From Paraburkholderia dioscoreae (GTDB taxonomy: Bacteria; Pseudomonadota; Gammaproteobacteria; Burkholderiales; Burkholderiaceae), in the NCBI RefSeq assembly GCF_902459535.1, contig NZ_LR699553.1:2604001-2668000 (forward strand): 64,000 nt of DNA, written 5' to 3'. Position numbers and translations under genes: made by a program. Positions 50,963 to 60,048 of this stretch are shown piece by piece. Position 1 is the stretch's first letter. Every line of letters starts with the position of its first letter. The notes below the pieces were generated by a model. That model saw nothing but the letters and a program-made list of their open reading frames with translations, did not search any database and was not told the origin of the DNA.

Positions 50963-51706
50963 TTATACGCCGCCGGGTTCGCCGAAGGCATCGTCGTCGA
51001 GCATCGCGCCGGGGACCACGATCACGTCGCCTGCCGGCAACCTCACGCCCGTGCCGAAGCGCAGATGCGCTTCACGCACCGGCGCGAACGACCGCCGATG
51101 GTGCTCACAAGGCCCATGTTCGCGCAGTGCCGCAAGATGTTGCGGCGTGCCGTAACCGGCATGCGCATTGAAGCCGTAGACGGGGTGCGTCTGGTGCAAT
51201 TCGAGCAGCATCCGGTCACGTGTGACCTTGGCAAGAATCGAGGCCGCCGAGATGCTTTTGACGAGCGCGTCGCCACCGATCACCGCCTCGCTGCGAACGC
51301 TCAGCGTCGGACAGCGATTGCCGTCGATCTTCACGAGCGTCGGCACGACAGACAGACCTTCCACCGCACGCTTCATGGCCAGCATGGTGGCGTGCAGGAT
51401 ATTGAGCGAATCGATTTCTTCAACCGATGCCGAAGCGATGCAGTAAGCCAGCGCCCGGTCGACGATCTTGTCGTACAGTTCGTCGCGCTTTTTCGCGCTC
51501 AGTACTTTGGAATCGTCGAGGCCGCGAATCATCGGCTTCGACGGATCGAAAATCACTGCCGCGGCCACGACCGGGCCGGCGAGCGGCCCGCGCCCCGCTT
51601 CGTCGACGCCGCAGACAATGTCGTGCGGCGTCTCGAAGTTCAGGCCGACCTGCTGCGCCGACGCTCCGGCAACGGTCTTGCGGCGAGGCGTGCGTGCGCT
51701 GGTCAC
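50963..51706 (-). CDS. rnhB: ribonuclease HII
   Basis: The 247-residue enzyme cleaves RNA in RNA-DNA hybrids and removes misincorporated ribonucleotides. The catalytic DEG motif is in VCGVDEAGRGPLAGPVVAAAVI, with further acidic residues in DGNRCPTL and ISAASILAKVTRD. It starts at a GTG that overlaps the lpxB stop by four bases (GTGA). An N-terminal extension of about 30 residues and a C-terminal extension of about 30 residues flank the conserved core. The lpxB-rnhB coupling is normal in proteobacteria. Confidence 0.95.
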   Translation of the reverse strand: MTSARTPRRKTVAGASAQQVGLNFETPHDIVCGVDEAGRGPLAGPVVAAAVIFDPSKPMIRGLDDSKVLSAKKRDELYDKIVDRALAYCIASASVEEIDSLNILHATMLAMKRAVEGLSVVPTLVKIDGNRCPTLSVRSEAVIGGDALVKSISAASILAKVTRDRMLLELHQTHPVYGFNAHAGYGTPQHLAALREHGPCEHHRRSFAPVREAHLRFGTGVRLPAGDVIVVPGAMLDDDAFGEPGGV

Positions 51707-52872
51707 GGCCGCGCCTTCCGCTTTTCGATGACGCTCGCCACGACTTCCGCCGCGCGCTGCGCGGTGTTCTGCTTCAGCACGTGATGCATCTCCGTGAAGA
51801 TTTCCGTCAGCGTGCGCCGGTTGTTCTCGTCGCGCAACTGTTTCAGCGTAGCTTCGGCCAGTGCCTGGGGCGTGGCGAAGTGCTGCAGGATCTCGGGCAC
51901 CACGAAGCGCCCCGCCAGGATATTCGGCAGCCCGACATAGGGCAGATAGCCCTGGCGGCGCATGATCTGGCCGGTCAGCCAGGGCACCTTGTACGAGATC
52001 ACCATCGGCTTTTTCAGCAGTGCGGCTTCCAGCGTCACGGTGCCGCTCTTCACGAGGATCGCGTCAGCCGCGGTCATGGCGAGTTGCGACTGGCCGTCGG
52101 TAATCGTCAGCGCGAGACCGGGGTGCGAATCCACCAGTGGCCGCAGCATCTCGCGCAGTGTCGGCGTAGCCGCCGGCATCACGAAGCGCACACCCGGCTC
52201 CTGGTGCTGCATCATCTCCATCGCGGCGAAGAACGTCGGGCCGATCAGATCGATCTCCGAGCGCCGGCTGCCCGGCAGCACCGCGATGATCGGGCCTTCT
52301 TCCGCGAGACCCAGCGCCCGGCGCGCGCCGAGCGTGTCCGGTACGAGCGGAATCTCATCGGCAAGCGGATGGCCGACGTACGATGCCGCGACGCCCGCCT
52401 TTTCCAGCAGCGCCGTTTCGAACGGGAACACGCACAGCATGTGGTCGACGGCCTTGGCGATCTTCTTGATGCGCCCGCCGCGCCAAGCCCAGATGGACGG
52501 GCATACGAAGTGAACAGTCGGAATCCCCGCGTCACGCAACGGATGCTCGAGCCCGAAGTTGAAATCGGGCGCATCCACGCCCACGAACACCGAGGGCGGC
52601 TCGGCCAGCAACTGGCGCTTCAGTTCGTTGCGAATGCCAAGGATTTCAGGAATGTGCTTCAGCGCTTCGACATAGCCGCGCACCGTGAGCTTTTCCATCG
52701 GGAAGTGGGCGTCGAAGCCCGTGGCGATCATGCGCGGACCGCCGATCCCGTAGTACTGGGTGCCGGCCGGCAAACGGCTCGCGAGGCCGTCGAGCAGCGA
52801 GGCCGCCAGCAGGTCGCCGGACGGCTCGCCGGCCACCATCGCCACCCGCAGTGGACTGGGTTGCAATGCCAT
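51703..52872 (-). CDS. lpxB: lipid-A-disaccharide synthase
   Basis: The 389-residue peripheral membrane glycosyltransferase joins UDP-2,3-diacylglucosamine and lipid X to make the lipid A disaccharide. Family motifs include VAGEPSGDLLAASLL, VGVDAPDFNFGLE, SIWAWRGGRIKKI, VLPGSRRSEI and LVKSGTVTLEAALLKKPMVISYK. It begins three bases after lpxA and overlaps rnhB, so the three are one translational block. Confidence 0.97.
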   Translation of the reverse strand: MALQPSPLRVAMVAGEPSGDLLAASLLDGLASRLPAGTQYYGIGGPRMIATGFDAHFPMEKLTVRGYVEALKHIPEILGIRNELKRQLLAEPPSVFVGVDAPDFNFGLEHPLRDAGIPTVHFVCPSIWAWRGGRIKKIAKAVDHMLCVFPFETALLEKAGVAASYVGHPLADEIPLVPDTLGARRALGLAEEGPIIAVLPGSRRSEIDLIGPTFFAAMEMMQHQEPGVRFVMPAATPTLREMLRPLVDSHPGLALTITDGQSQLAMTAADAILVKSGTVTLEAALLKKPMVISYKVPWLTGQIMRRQGYLPYVGLPNILAGRFVVPEILQHFATPQALAEATLKQLRDENNRRTLTEIFTEMHHVLKQNTAQRAAEVVASVIEKRKARP

Positions 52873-52875
52873 CGG

Positions 52876-53664
52876 TTAGCGGATGATGCCGCGTTGCGAC
52901 GCTTCGACGAACGCGAGCAGTGTCTGCACCGGTTCGTCACCGTCGCCGCCGGCGGACGCGAGTTCACCCAACTGCACCTTCGCCTCTTCTAGCGACAGGC
53001 CGTTCTTGTACAGCACGCGATAAGCCGCGCGCAACGCCGAGATCGCGTCCGGCGAGAAGCCGCGGCGGCGCAAACCTTCCACGTTGATGCCGTGCGGTTC
53101 GGCCTTGTTGCCGGCGGCGATCACGAACGGCGGAATGTCCTGCACCAGCGCCGATGCGCCGCCCAGCATGGAATGCGCGCCGATGCGCACGAACTGGTGG
53201 ACGCCCGACATGCCGCCGACGATCGCGTGGTCGCCGATCGTGACATGGCCGGCCATCTGCGCATTGCTCGACAGAATGACGTTGTTGCCGACATGGCAAT
53301 CGTGCCCGATGTGCACGTACGCCATGATCCAGTTGTCGTCGCCGAGTGTGGTGACGCCCGCGTCCTGCACCGTGCCGGTGTGGATCGTGGTGAACTCGCG
53401 GATCGTGTTGCGGCTGCCGATCACGAGCCGGGTCGGCTCGTCCTTGTACTTCATGTCCTGCGGACGGCCGCCGACCGATGCGTAGTGGCCGATCCGGTTG
53501 TCTTCGCCGAGCGTGGTGTGACCTTCGATCACGCTGTGCGAACCGACCGTGGTGCGCGCACCGATCGTCACATGCGCGCCGATCACGGCGTACGGTCCGA
53601 CTTCGACGGATTCGTCGAGTTTTGCGCCCGGTTCGACGATCGCAGTGGGATGAATCCTGCTCAT
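52876..53664 (-). CDS. lpxA: UDP-N-acetylglucosamine acyltransferase
   Basis: The 262-residue trimeric left-handed beta-helix enzyme transfers 3-hydroxyacyl from ACP to UDP-GlcNAc, the first step of lipid A synthesis. Hexapeptide repeats run from about 3 to 185 (IHPTAIVEPGAKL, VGPYAVIGAHVTIG), and the catalytic His lies in WIMAYVHIGHDCHVGNNV. GAGGA stands before the ATG at 53664 (MSRIHPTAIV); a 14-residue upstream extension is not supported. Gene order fabZ-lpxA-lpxB is as usual. Confidence 0.97.
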   Translation of the reverse strand: MSRIHPTAIVEPGAKLDESVEVGPYAVIGAHVTIGARTTVGSHSVIEGHTTLGEDNRIGHYASVGGRPQDMKYKDEPTRLVIGSRNTIREFTTIHTGTVQDAGVTTLGDDNWIMAYVHIGHDCHVGNNVILSSNAQMAGHVTIGDHAIVGGMSGVHQFVRIGAHSMLGGASALVQDIPPFVIAAGNKAEPHGINVEGLRRRGFSPDAISALRAAYRVLYKNGLSLEEAKVQLGELASAGGDGDEPVQTLLAFVEASQRGIIR

Positions 53665-53765
53665 GCGTCCTCGCTTCTGATTCTGTTGCGTTGTCTGGGT
53701 GGGCATCTGGCGGAGCGGTTAGCGCGTGTGTCACGCCGCTGACCGCCGGGACGCTGACTCAAGCG

Positions 53766-54230
53766 TCAAGCGTCCTTGTCCGTGTGCCGCACCGCGCACA
53801 TCAGGTCGGCTTCCGCCGCTACTACGCCATCCACTTCGGCGCGCGCCTTGAACTTCCAGATGCCGCGCATATGACGCTCGAACGTGCAGTTCAGGATCAG
53901 CTGATCGCCCGGTTCCACCACGCGCTTGAAGCGCGCATTGTCGATGCCGACGAACAGATACAGCGTGTTCGACGGGTCGCTCGGCTCTTCCGAAAACGTC
54001 AGCAAAGCCGCCGTTTGCGCGAGCGCTTCGAGAATCAGCACGCCCGGCATGACCGGACGGGTCGGAAAGTGGCCCTGGAAATACGGTTCGTTGATCGACA
54101 CGTTCTTCAACGCTTTGATGCTCTTGTGCGGCTCAAGTTCGAGCACCCGGTCCACCAGCAGGATCGGGTAACGGTGTGGCAGCAGCGTGAGAATCTTATG
54201 AATGTCGAGATTGATTTTTTCGGTGCTCAT
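53766..54230 (-). CDS. fabZ: 3-hydroxyacyl-ACP dehydratase
   Basis: The 154-residue hot-dog-fold enzyme dehydrates 3-hydroxyacyl-ACP in fatty acid elongation. It also draws on the pool of 3-hydroxymyristoyl-type chains used by LpxA and LpxD, which explains its place between them. The active site is in YFQGHFPTRPVMPGVLILEALAQ, with His and the downstream Glu present. The ATG at 54230 gives the family length (MSTEKINLDIHKIL). It lies 284 bp after lpxD and 101 bp before lpxA. Confidence 0.97.
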   Translation of the reverse strand: MSTEKINLDIHKILTLLPHRYPILLVDRVLELEPHKSIKALKNVSINEPYFQGHFPTRPVMPGVLILEALAQTAALLTFSEEPSDPSNTLYLFVGIDNARFKRVVEPGDQLILNCTFERHMRGIWKFKARAEVDGVVAAEADLMCAVRHTDKDA

Positions 54231-54440
54231 GGTGTTTCTACTCACGCATTGACTGCGCGATGATGACTGCGGATGCTGGTGCAGGTGGGTTGATAACGCA
54301 TGCTGCCGGCGCTCGCCATGACCCGGCGGCCGTGCCACCCGGTCACGGCAACCGACTTTGCTTCCTGATGCTCGCCCGCTATTTTACGCGGTGCCGGCAG
54401 GTTGCCCTGCGAATTGCCTGGCGAATTGTTCCGCAACTCG

Positions 54441-54466
54441 GCCTTCGACTCGGGCCTTCGACTCGG
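54441..54466. repeat. 13-bp tandem duplication in the lpxD-fabZ gap
   Basis: GCCTTCGACTCGG occurs twice in direct succession, followed by a degenerate third unit (GCTTTTGAGTCGG). The 284-bp gap holding it has no gene. It looks like local slippage. Confidence 0.6.
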
Positions 54467-54514
54467 GCTTTTGAGTCGGCCTGCGGGTTGTCCTTCAAGT
54501 TGTCCTGAGGTTTC

Positions 54515-55627
54515 TCAGGCCTTGTCGCCTGCGGAACTGCTTGCTGCATCGGCCGCCGGGCCGTCTTGCCGCCCGGCCGCAGCGTTCTCGAGCGCCTTGA
54601 TACGATCGCGCAGTTTGTCGATATTGCGCAGCAACGCTGCACTTTTGTTCCAGTCTGCATGGTTCACGGCCGGGAAGGCACTGGTGTACATACCAGGCTT
54701 CAACAGCGACTTCGAGACGCCCGACTTTGCCGTAACGATCACGTAATCGGCCAGCGTGACGTGCCCGGCAATCCCGACGGCGCCGCCGATCATGCAATGA
54801 CGGCCGATCGTGGTGCTGCCCGCGATGCCCGCGCAACCGGCGATCACCGTATAAGCCCCGACCTTGCAGTTGTGGCCGATCTGCACGAGATTGTCGATCT
54901 TCACGCACTCTTCGATGATGGTATCGGCCATTGCGCCGCGGTCGATGGTGGTGTTCGCGCCGATTTCCACGTCTGCCGCGATCGACACGCCGCCGACTTG
55001 CGGAATCTTCACCCAGCTACCGGTACGCGCGTCACCCTCGCCGACGAAATCCGGCGCGAAGCCGAAACCGTCCGAGCCGATCACCGCGCCCGCGTGCACG
55101 ATCACGCGCTCGCCGAGCTTGCAACCGTAGTACACCGCGACATTAGGATAAAGGTGCGAGTCCGCGCCGATGCGCGTGCCTTGGCCGATCACGACATTGG
55201 CGTCGAGCCGCACGTTTTCGCCGATCACCGCACCCGCCTCCACCGTGACGTGCGGGCCGATCACCGCGCTCGCGGCAATCTGCGCCGACGGGTCGATGGT
55301 TGCGCTCGGATGCACGCCGGGCACCGCCTTGGGCGCGGCGAGGTCGATGAAAGTTTGCGCGACGCGCGCGAAGTAAGCGTACGGATTCGGCGTGACGATG
55401 AAGTTACGATTCTCGCGGGAAGCGAGCCTGGCGAGGTCTTCGGCGTTAATCAACACGGCGCCCGCACGGGTCGTTTCGACCTGCGACAGGTACTTCGGAT
55501 TGGCGAGGAATGCCAGCTGGTCCGGACCTGCCTGGTCGAGCGGCGCGAGACTGCCGACGCGCTGCGAACCGTTTCCGACTACTTCACCGCCGAACCGTTG
55601 GACGATGTCCTCGAGCGTAAATGCCAT
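54515..55627 (-). CDS. lpxD: UDP-3-O-acylglucosamine N-acyltransferase
   Basis: The 370-residue enzyme adds the second 3-hydroxyacyl chain to the glucosamine nitrogen, the third step of lipid A synthesis. It has an N-terminal uridine-binding domain (about 1-100; FLANPKYLSQVETTRAGAVLI), a left-handed beta-helix (about 105-320) with the catalytic His in KIDNLVQIGHNCKVG, and a helical C-terminus. The tail after about residue 345 is a low-complexity Ala/Asp/Ser stretch longer than in E. coli LpxD. Confidence 0.96.
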   Translation of the reverse strand: MAFTLEDIVQRFGGEVVGNGSQRVGSLAPLDQAGPDQLAFLANPKYLSQVETTRAGAVLINAEDLARLASRENRNFIVTPNPYAYFARVAQTFIDLAAPKAVPGVHPSATIDPSAQIAASAVIGPHVTVEAGAVIGENVRLDANVVIGQGTRIGADSHLYPNVAVYYGCKLGERVIVHAGAVIGSDGFGFAPDFVGEGDARTGSWVKIPQVGGVSIAADVEIGANTTIDRGAMADTIIEECVKIDNLVQIGHNCKVGAYTVIAGCAGIAGSTTIGRHCMIGGAVGIAGHVTLADYVIVTAKSGVSKSLLKPGMYTSAFPAVNHADWNKSAALLRNIDKLRDRIKALENAAAGRQDGPAADAASSSAGDKA

Positions 55628-55702
55628 GCCTATCCTGTCTCCTACCGTTCAGTCCAACTTGTCAGAGCTTCAGCTACCGGGCCCTGCGGCCCCGCTGCCG
55701 CG

Positions 55703-56230
55703 TTAGTTACCCGACGCCGCCAGCGCCTTGAGCACCTGATCGGTGATATCGATGCGCGGACTCACATACACCGCTTCCTGGACGATCAGGTCGTAGTGCT
55801 GCGCCTCGGCGATCTGCTTGATCACCTTGTTGGCGCGATCGAGCACCGCCGCCAGTTCTTCGTTGCGGCGCTGGTTCAGATCCTCGCGAAACTCACGCTG
55901 CTTGCGCTGGAAGTCCGTGTCCAGTTGCGACAGGTCGCGCTGCTTCTGCGCGCGATCGGCGGCCGACATCGACGCGCCGTTCTTGTCGAGGGAATCGGAC
56001 ATCGATTTCAGCTTCTGCGCCATGTCGGCAAGATCCTTGTCACGCTTGGCGAACTCGGCCTCGAGCTTGACCTGCGCGGCCTTCGCGGCAGCGGATTCGC
56101 GCAGGATACGGTCGGAATTCACCGCCGCGATCCGCGCCTCCTGCCCATGCGCCACCCCGACACCCAAGGTCATTGCCAGCGCCAGCGCGCACGCCACACG
56201 TTTCGAAAACATACCGGTTAGCAAAGTCAT
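55703..56230 (-). CDS. skp: OmpH/Skp-family periplasmic chaperone
   Basis: The 175-residue protein has a signal peptide (ending AHGQ) and the Skp pattern: IAAVNSDRILRESAAAK, a long coiled-coil arm (about 50-130) rich in Lys/Asp/Gln/Arg, and a C-terminal strand segment YDLIVQEAVYVSPRIDITDQVL. It holds unfolded outer-membrane proteins in the periplasm on their way to BamA, encoded just upstream. The ATG at 56230 has GAGAGG upstream; a second ATG at 56212 (MFSKRVA) is possible and would also give a good signal peptide. Confidence 0.94.
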   Translation of the reverse strand: MTLLTGMFSKRVACALALAMTLGVGVAHGQEARIAAVNSDRILRESAAAKAAQVKLEAEFAKRDKDLADMAQKLKSMSDSLDKNGASMSAADRAQKQRDLSQLDTDFQRKQREFREDLNQRRNEELAAVLDRANKVIKQIAEAQHYDLIVQEAVYVSPRIDITDQVLKALAASGN

Positions 56231-56285
56231 CCTCTCGATACTGTAGTTTGGCCGGCCGTTTCTGGCCGAACCGCCAGCCGCCGGA

Positions 56286-58589
56286 TCAGAACGCCGTCCC
56301 GATCTGGAACTGGAATTTCTGATACTGGTCGCCCGTGTGCTTCGTGAGCGGGAAGCCCAGGCTGAGCTTGAGCGGGCCGATCGGCGAGATCCACGCAAGA
56401 CCGACACCGTAGCCGTAACGCAGACCGTTCGCGCCAATACTGTTACCTTCCGTGCCCCACACGTTACCGGCGTCGAGGAACGTGAAGACACGCAGCGTGC
56501 GGTCGTAGCCCGTGCCCGGCAGCGGGAACGTCAATTCGATGTTACCCACCAGCAGCTTCGAGCCGCCGATCGGATCGTTCGTCTTGGCGTCGCGCGGACC
56601 CAGCGAGCTCGGCTCGTAGCCCCGCACCGAACCGATACCGCCCGCATAGTAGTTCTTGAAAATCGGATAAGGCTTGCCGCCGAGGCCGTTACCGTAGCCG
56701 CCCTGGAAGTTGAAGCCCAGCACGAACCCGCGCGCGAACGAGTAATAGTACTGCGCGTTGATGTCGGCCTTGTAGTACTGGGTGCCACCGATCGGCGTGC
56801 CGTATTCGGCGTTCGCCTGCGTGAAGTAACCGCGGCTCGGCACCAGGGCGCTGTCACGCGCGTCGCGCGACCAGCCCACCGTGATCGGCACGTTGTTCGA
56901 CACGCGGCCGAATTCATGCACGTAGTCGATATAGCTTTGCGGCGTGTTCGAGTCGATGTCCAACTGGTTCTGCTCGAGGCCGGCGCCGAAGTACACGGTG
57001 TCGACTTCGGAGAACGGAATACCGAACTTCAGGTCGCCACCGATCGTGACGATCTTGAAGCTCGAATCCGTCGAGTAGTACAGCGGCTGATACGTGCGGT
57101 AATAAACGTCGGTAATACGCTTGATGCCGTCCACCGTGAAGTACGGGTCGACCTGCGTGACCGTCAGCGTACGGTACGTCTTCGCGGTATTCACGTTCAC
57201 CGAGAGACTCGTACCCGAACCGAACACGTTGTCTTGCGACACGCCTGCCGAGAGCACCACCTTGTCGGTCGATGAGAAGCCCGCACCCAGCGTGATCGCG
57301 CCGGTCGGCTTTTCGGCCACCTTGACGTCCACATCGACCTGGTCGGGCGTGCCTTCCACCGGCACCGTGGTCACGTCCACGTCCGTGAAGTAGCCAAGAC
57401 GGTTGATCCGGTCTTTCGACAGCGCGAGGCGATTCGAATCGAACCACGAGCTTTCGAGCTGGCGCATTTCGCGGCGCACCACTTCGTCACGCGTACGGGT
57501 GTTGCCCACCACGTTGATGCGGCGCACGTAGACGCGGCGGCTCGGGTCCACCTGCAGCGTCAGGTCGACCTTGTGGTTGGACTGATCGATCTGCGGCTGC
57601 GCGTTGACGGTGGCGAACGCATAGCCGTATTCGCCCAGCTTGTCGACGATAGCCTTGGTGGTGGCTTGCAGCTTTTCAGCCGAGAAGCGGTCACCCGGTT
57701 TGATCTTGATGAGCTTGGCCAGCTCCGGCTCGCGGTCGAGCAGATTGCCCGCCAGCTTGATGTTCGAAATCGTGTACGGCTCGCCCTCATGCAGCGTAAC
57801 CGTGAGATACATGTCCTTCTTGTCCGGCGAGATCGACACCTGAGTGGAGTCGATGTTGAACTCAAGGTAGCCGCGATTCAGATAATACGAGCGGACATTT
57901 TCGAGGTCGCCGGTGAGCTTGTCTTTCGCGTACAGGTCGTTCTTCGTGTACCACGAGAACCAGTTCGGCGTGGAGAGCTGCATCTCGTCGCGCAGCGTAC
58001 CCGTGCTGAACGCCTTGTTGCCGATAAAGTTGATCTGACGGATCTTCGCGCTCGGACCTTCGGCCACCGAGAACAGCACCGACACGCGGTTGCGGTCGAT
58101 CGGCGTGATCGTGGTGGTGACTTCGGCGGCGTAGTAGCCGCGCGTCAGGTATTGGCGCTTCAGTTCCTGCTCGGCCTTGTCGACCAGCGCCTTATCGTAA
58201 TAACGGCCCTGCGACAAGCCGACGGCGCGTAGCGCCTTGGTCAGGTTTTCCTTATCGAACTCATGAATGCCGGCGAAGTCGATCGTGCCGATAGCCGGAC
58301 GTTCCAGCACCTGCACGATGACCACGTTGCCTTCGGTCGCGATCTTGACGTCGTTGAAAAAGCCCGTGGCATACAGGGCGCGAATGGCCTCCGATGCCTT
58401 GTCGTCGCTGAAGGTGTCGCCTTGCTTGATGGGCAGGTAGGCAAACACGGTACCAGGTTCGACGCGTTGCAATCCCTCGATCCGGATGTCTTGCACCACG
58501 AAGGGCGTCGTTGCGTGAGCAACCAGCCCATGCGCGGCGAACGCCGCGGCTATAACCGTCTTTGGAACAAAGCGATGAGGTTTAAACAA
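56286..58589 (-). CDS. bamA: outer-membrane protein assembly factor BamA
   Basis: The 767-residue protein inserts beta-barrel proteins in the outer membrane. It has a signal peptide (about 1-26), five POTRA domains (about 28-430; the first begins FVVQDIRIEGLQRVEPGTVF) and a 16-strand barrel with the lid-loop motif GGIGSVRGYEPSSLGPRD, ending in the C-terminal Phe. Its start is unusual: the reading frame opens with a TTG (58587-58589) and no in-frame ATG or GTG precedes the signal peptide. GGGGAAG lies five bases before it. It is between rseP and skp, the conserved order. Confidence 0.96.
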   Translation of the reverse strand: MFKPHRFVPKTVIAAAFAAHGLVAHATTPFVVQDIRIEGLQRVEPGTVFAYLPIKQGDTFSDDKASEAIRALYATGFFNDVKIATEGNVVIVQVLERPAIGTIDFAGIHEFDKENLTKALRAVGLSQGRYYDKALVDKAEQELKRQYLTRGYYAAEVTTTITPIDRNRVSVLFSVAEGPSAKIRQINFIGNKAFSTGTLRDEMQLSTPNWFSWYTKNDLYAKDKLTGDLENVRSYYLNRGYLEFNIDSTQVSISPDKKDMYLTVTLHEGEPYTISNIKLAGNLLDREPELAKLIKIKPGDRFSAEKLQATTKAIVDKLGEYGYAFATVNAQPQIDQSNHKVDLTLQVDPSRRVYVRRINVVGNTRTRDEVVRREMRQLESSWFDSNRLALSKDRINRLGYFTDVDVTTVPVEGTPDQVDVDVKVAEKPTGAITLGAGFSSTDKVVLSAGVSQDNVFGSGTSLSVNVNTAKTYRTLTVTQVDPYFTVDGIKRITDVYYRTYQPLYYSTDSSFKIVTIGGDLKFGIPFSEVDTVYFGAGLEQNQLDIDSNTPQSYIDYVHEFGRVSNNVPITVGWSRDARDSALVPSRGYFTQANAEYGTPIGGTQYYKADINAQYYYSFARGFVLGFNFQGGYGNGLGGKPYPIFKNYYAGGIGSVRGYEPSSLGPRDAKTNDPIGGSKLLVGNIELTFPLPGTGYDRTLRVFTFLDAGNVWGTEGNSIGANGLRYGYGVGLAWISPIGPLKLSLGFPLTKHTGDQYQKFQFQIGTAF

Positions 58590-58655
58590 CGTGCTTCCCC
58601 AGTGTGTATAGCTGCATCAGGTCAGACGGTCGCCATCGTGAACGCCGCCGACACT

Positions 58656-60041
58656 TTAAAAATGGATTAAACGAGCCAGATCGTTGAACAGCGCGATCGC
58701 CGACAATGCGACGATGCAGGCGAGACCCGCCCTCTGAAAAACGAGTTGCCAGCGATCGGAGACGACTTTGCCGGTAACAGCTTCAACCAAATAATATAAC
58801 AGATGCCCCCCGTCCAATACCGGAATTGGTAACAGGTTCAGCACGCCAAGGCTAATACTGACAAGGGCCAGGAACGACAGGAATGCAGAAGGACCTAGAC
58901 GTGCGCTCTTTCCTGCGTAATCGGCGATCGTCACCGGACCGGAAAGATTTTTCAGCGATGCCTCGCCCACGATCATCCGGCCGAACATGCGCACCGAGTA
59001 CACCGCCAGATCCCACGTACGGCGCGCACCCAGTTGCAAGCTTTCAACCGCCCCGTAACGCACGTCGATGGACGGCACCTGAGTGGCCAGTTCCGCACCG
59101 ATGCGACCGACCTGTTGGCCCGTCGTTTCGTCACGCTGCGACTGCGGCACGATGCTGATGTCTTCGAGCTTGCCTGCGGCCGGCCCGCCACGCTCGACTT
59201 GCAGCGTCACCGGTTTGCCGGCGTGCGCCTTTACATAGGCGATGAAGGCCGTGGCGTTGTCGGTCGGCACGCCGTCCACCGCACGCAGCCGATCGCCTGC
59301 GGCAAGGCCTGCCTTTTGCGCCGCGCTGCCCGGCTGCACGCCCGCGACCGTCAGCTTGCCACCACCGGGCTCGAAACCGAGATGCGACATGAAGTCGTCG
59401 TCGACGTCTTTCTCGGTCAGGCCGCGCAGATCGAGTTGAAAGTCCGACGTACCGTGCGTGTCTTTCGCGCTCAGCACGACGCGCTTGTGATCGAATGCCG
59501 CACCCAGCAGCTTCCAGCGCAGGTCGGACCACGAACGCACCGGTTCGGATTCGCCGGCGTTTTCGGCACGCACCGCAACGATCGTCTCGCCGCCGTCGAA
59601 ACCGGCGAGCGCCGCGGGCGTATTCGGCGCGGGCGCCGCGACCACGGCCGCCGGCTCGGTCACGCCGGTGGCGAAGACGAGTGCGAACAGCACGATGGCC
59701 AGCAGAAAGTTCGCGACCGGACCGGCTGCGACAATCGCAAAACGGCGCCACACGGACTGCCGGTTGAATGCATGCGGCAATGCTTCAGCGGGAATCGGCT
59801 CAGCACCGGTTTCGCGCTCGTCGAGCATCTTCACATAGCCGCCGAGCGGCAGCGCGGCAATGGTCCATTCGGTGCCCGTCTTCGGGCTCACCCATTGGAA
59901 CAGCGGCTTGCCGAAGCCGATCGAAAAGCGCAGCACCTTGACGCCGCACAGGCGTGCCACGCTGTAATGCCCGTATTCGTGAACGACCACGAGTACGCCA
60001 ATCGCGACCGCGAAGGCGAGCAGTTCGATCAGCAGGTTCAT
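58656..60041 (-). CDS. rseP: site-2 protease RseP
   Basis: The 461-residue inner-membrane zinc metalloprotease completes cleavage of the anti-sigma factor RseA and cleans up signal-peptide remnants. The zinc site is HEYGH in VLVVVHEYGHYSVARLCGV, with the third ligand Asp in LLPIPVLDGGHLLYYL. Two periplasmic PDZ domains lie between them (for example GGGKLTVAGVQPGSAAQKAGLAAGDRLRAVDG, read in pieces). The ATG at 60041 excludes a 30-residue upstream frame. It lies seven bases after dxr. Confidence 0.96.
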   Translation of the reverse strand: MNLLIELLAFAVAIGVLVVVHEYGHYSVARLCGVKVLRFSIGFGKPLFQWVSPKTGTEWTIAALPLGGYVKMLDERETGAEPIPAEALPHAFNRQSVWRRFAIVAAGPVANFLLAIVLFALVFATGVTEPAAVVAAPAPNTPAALAGFDGGETIVAVRAENAGESEPVRSWSDLRWKLLGAAFDHKRVVLSAKDTHGTSDFQLDLRGLTEKDVDDDFMSHLGFEPGGGKLTVAGVQPGSAAQKAGLAAGDRLRAVDGVPTDNATAFIAYVKAHAGKPVTLQVERGGPAAGKLEDISIVPQSQRDETTGQQVGRIGAELATQVPSIDVRYGAVESLQLGARRTWDLAVYSVRMFGRMIVGEASLKNLSGPVTIADYAGKSARLGPSAFLSFLALVSISLGVLNLLPIPVLDGGHLLYYLVEAVTGKVVSDRWQLVFQRAGLACIVALSAIALFNDLARLIHF

Positions 60042-60048
60042 GAGCGCC

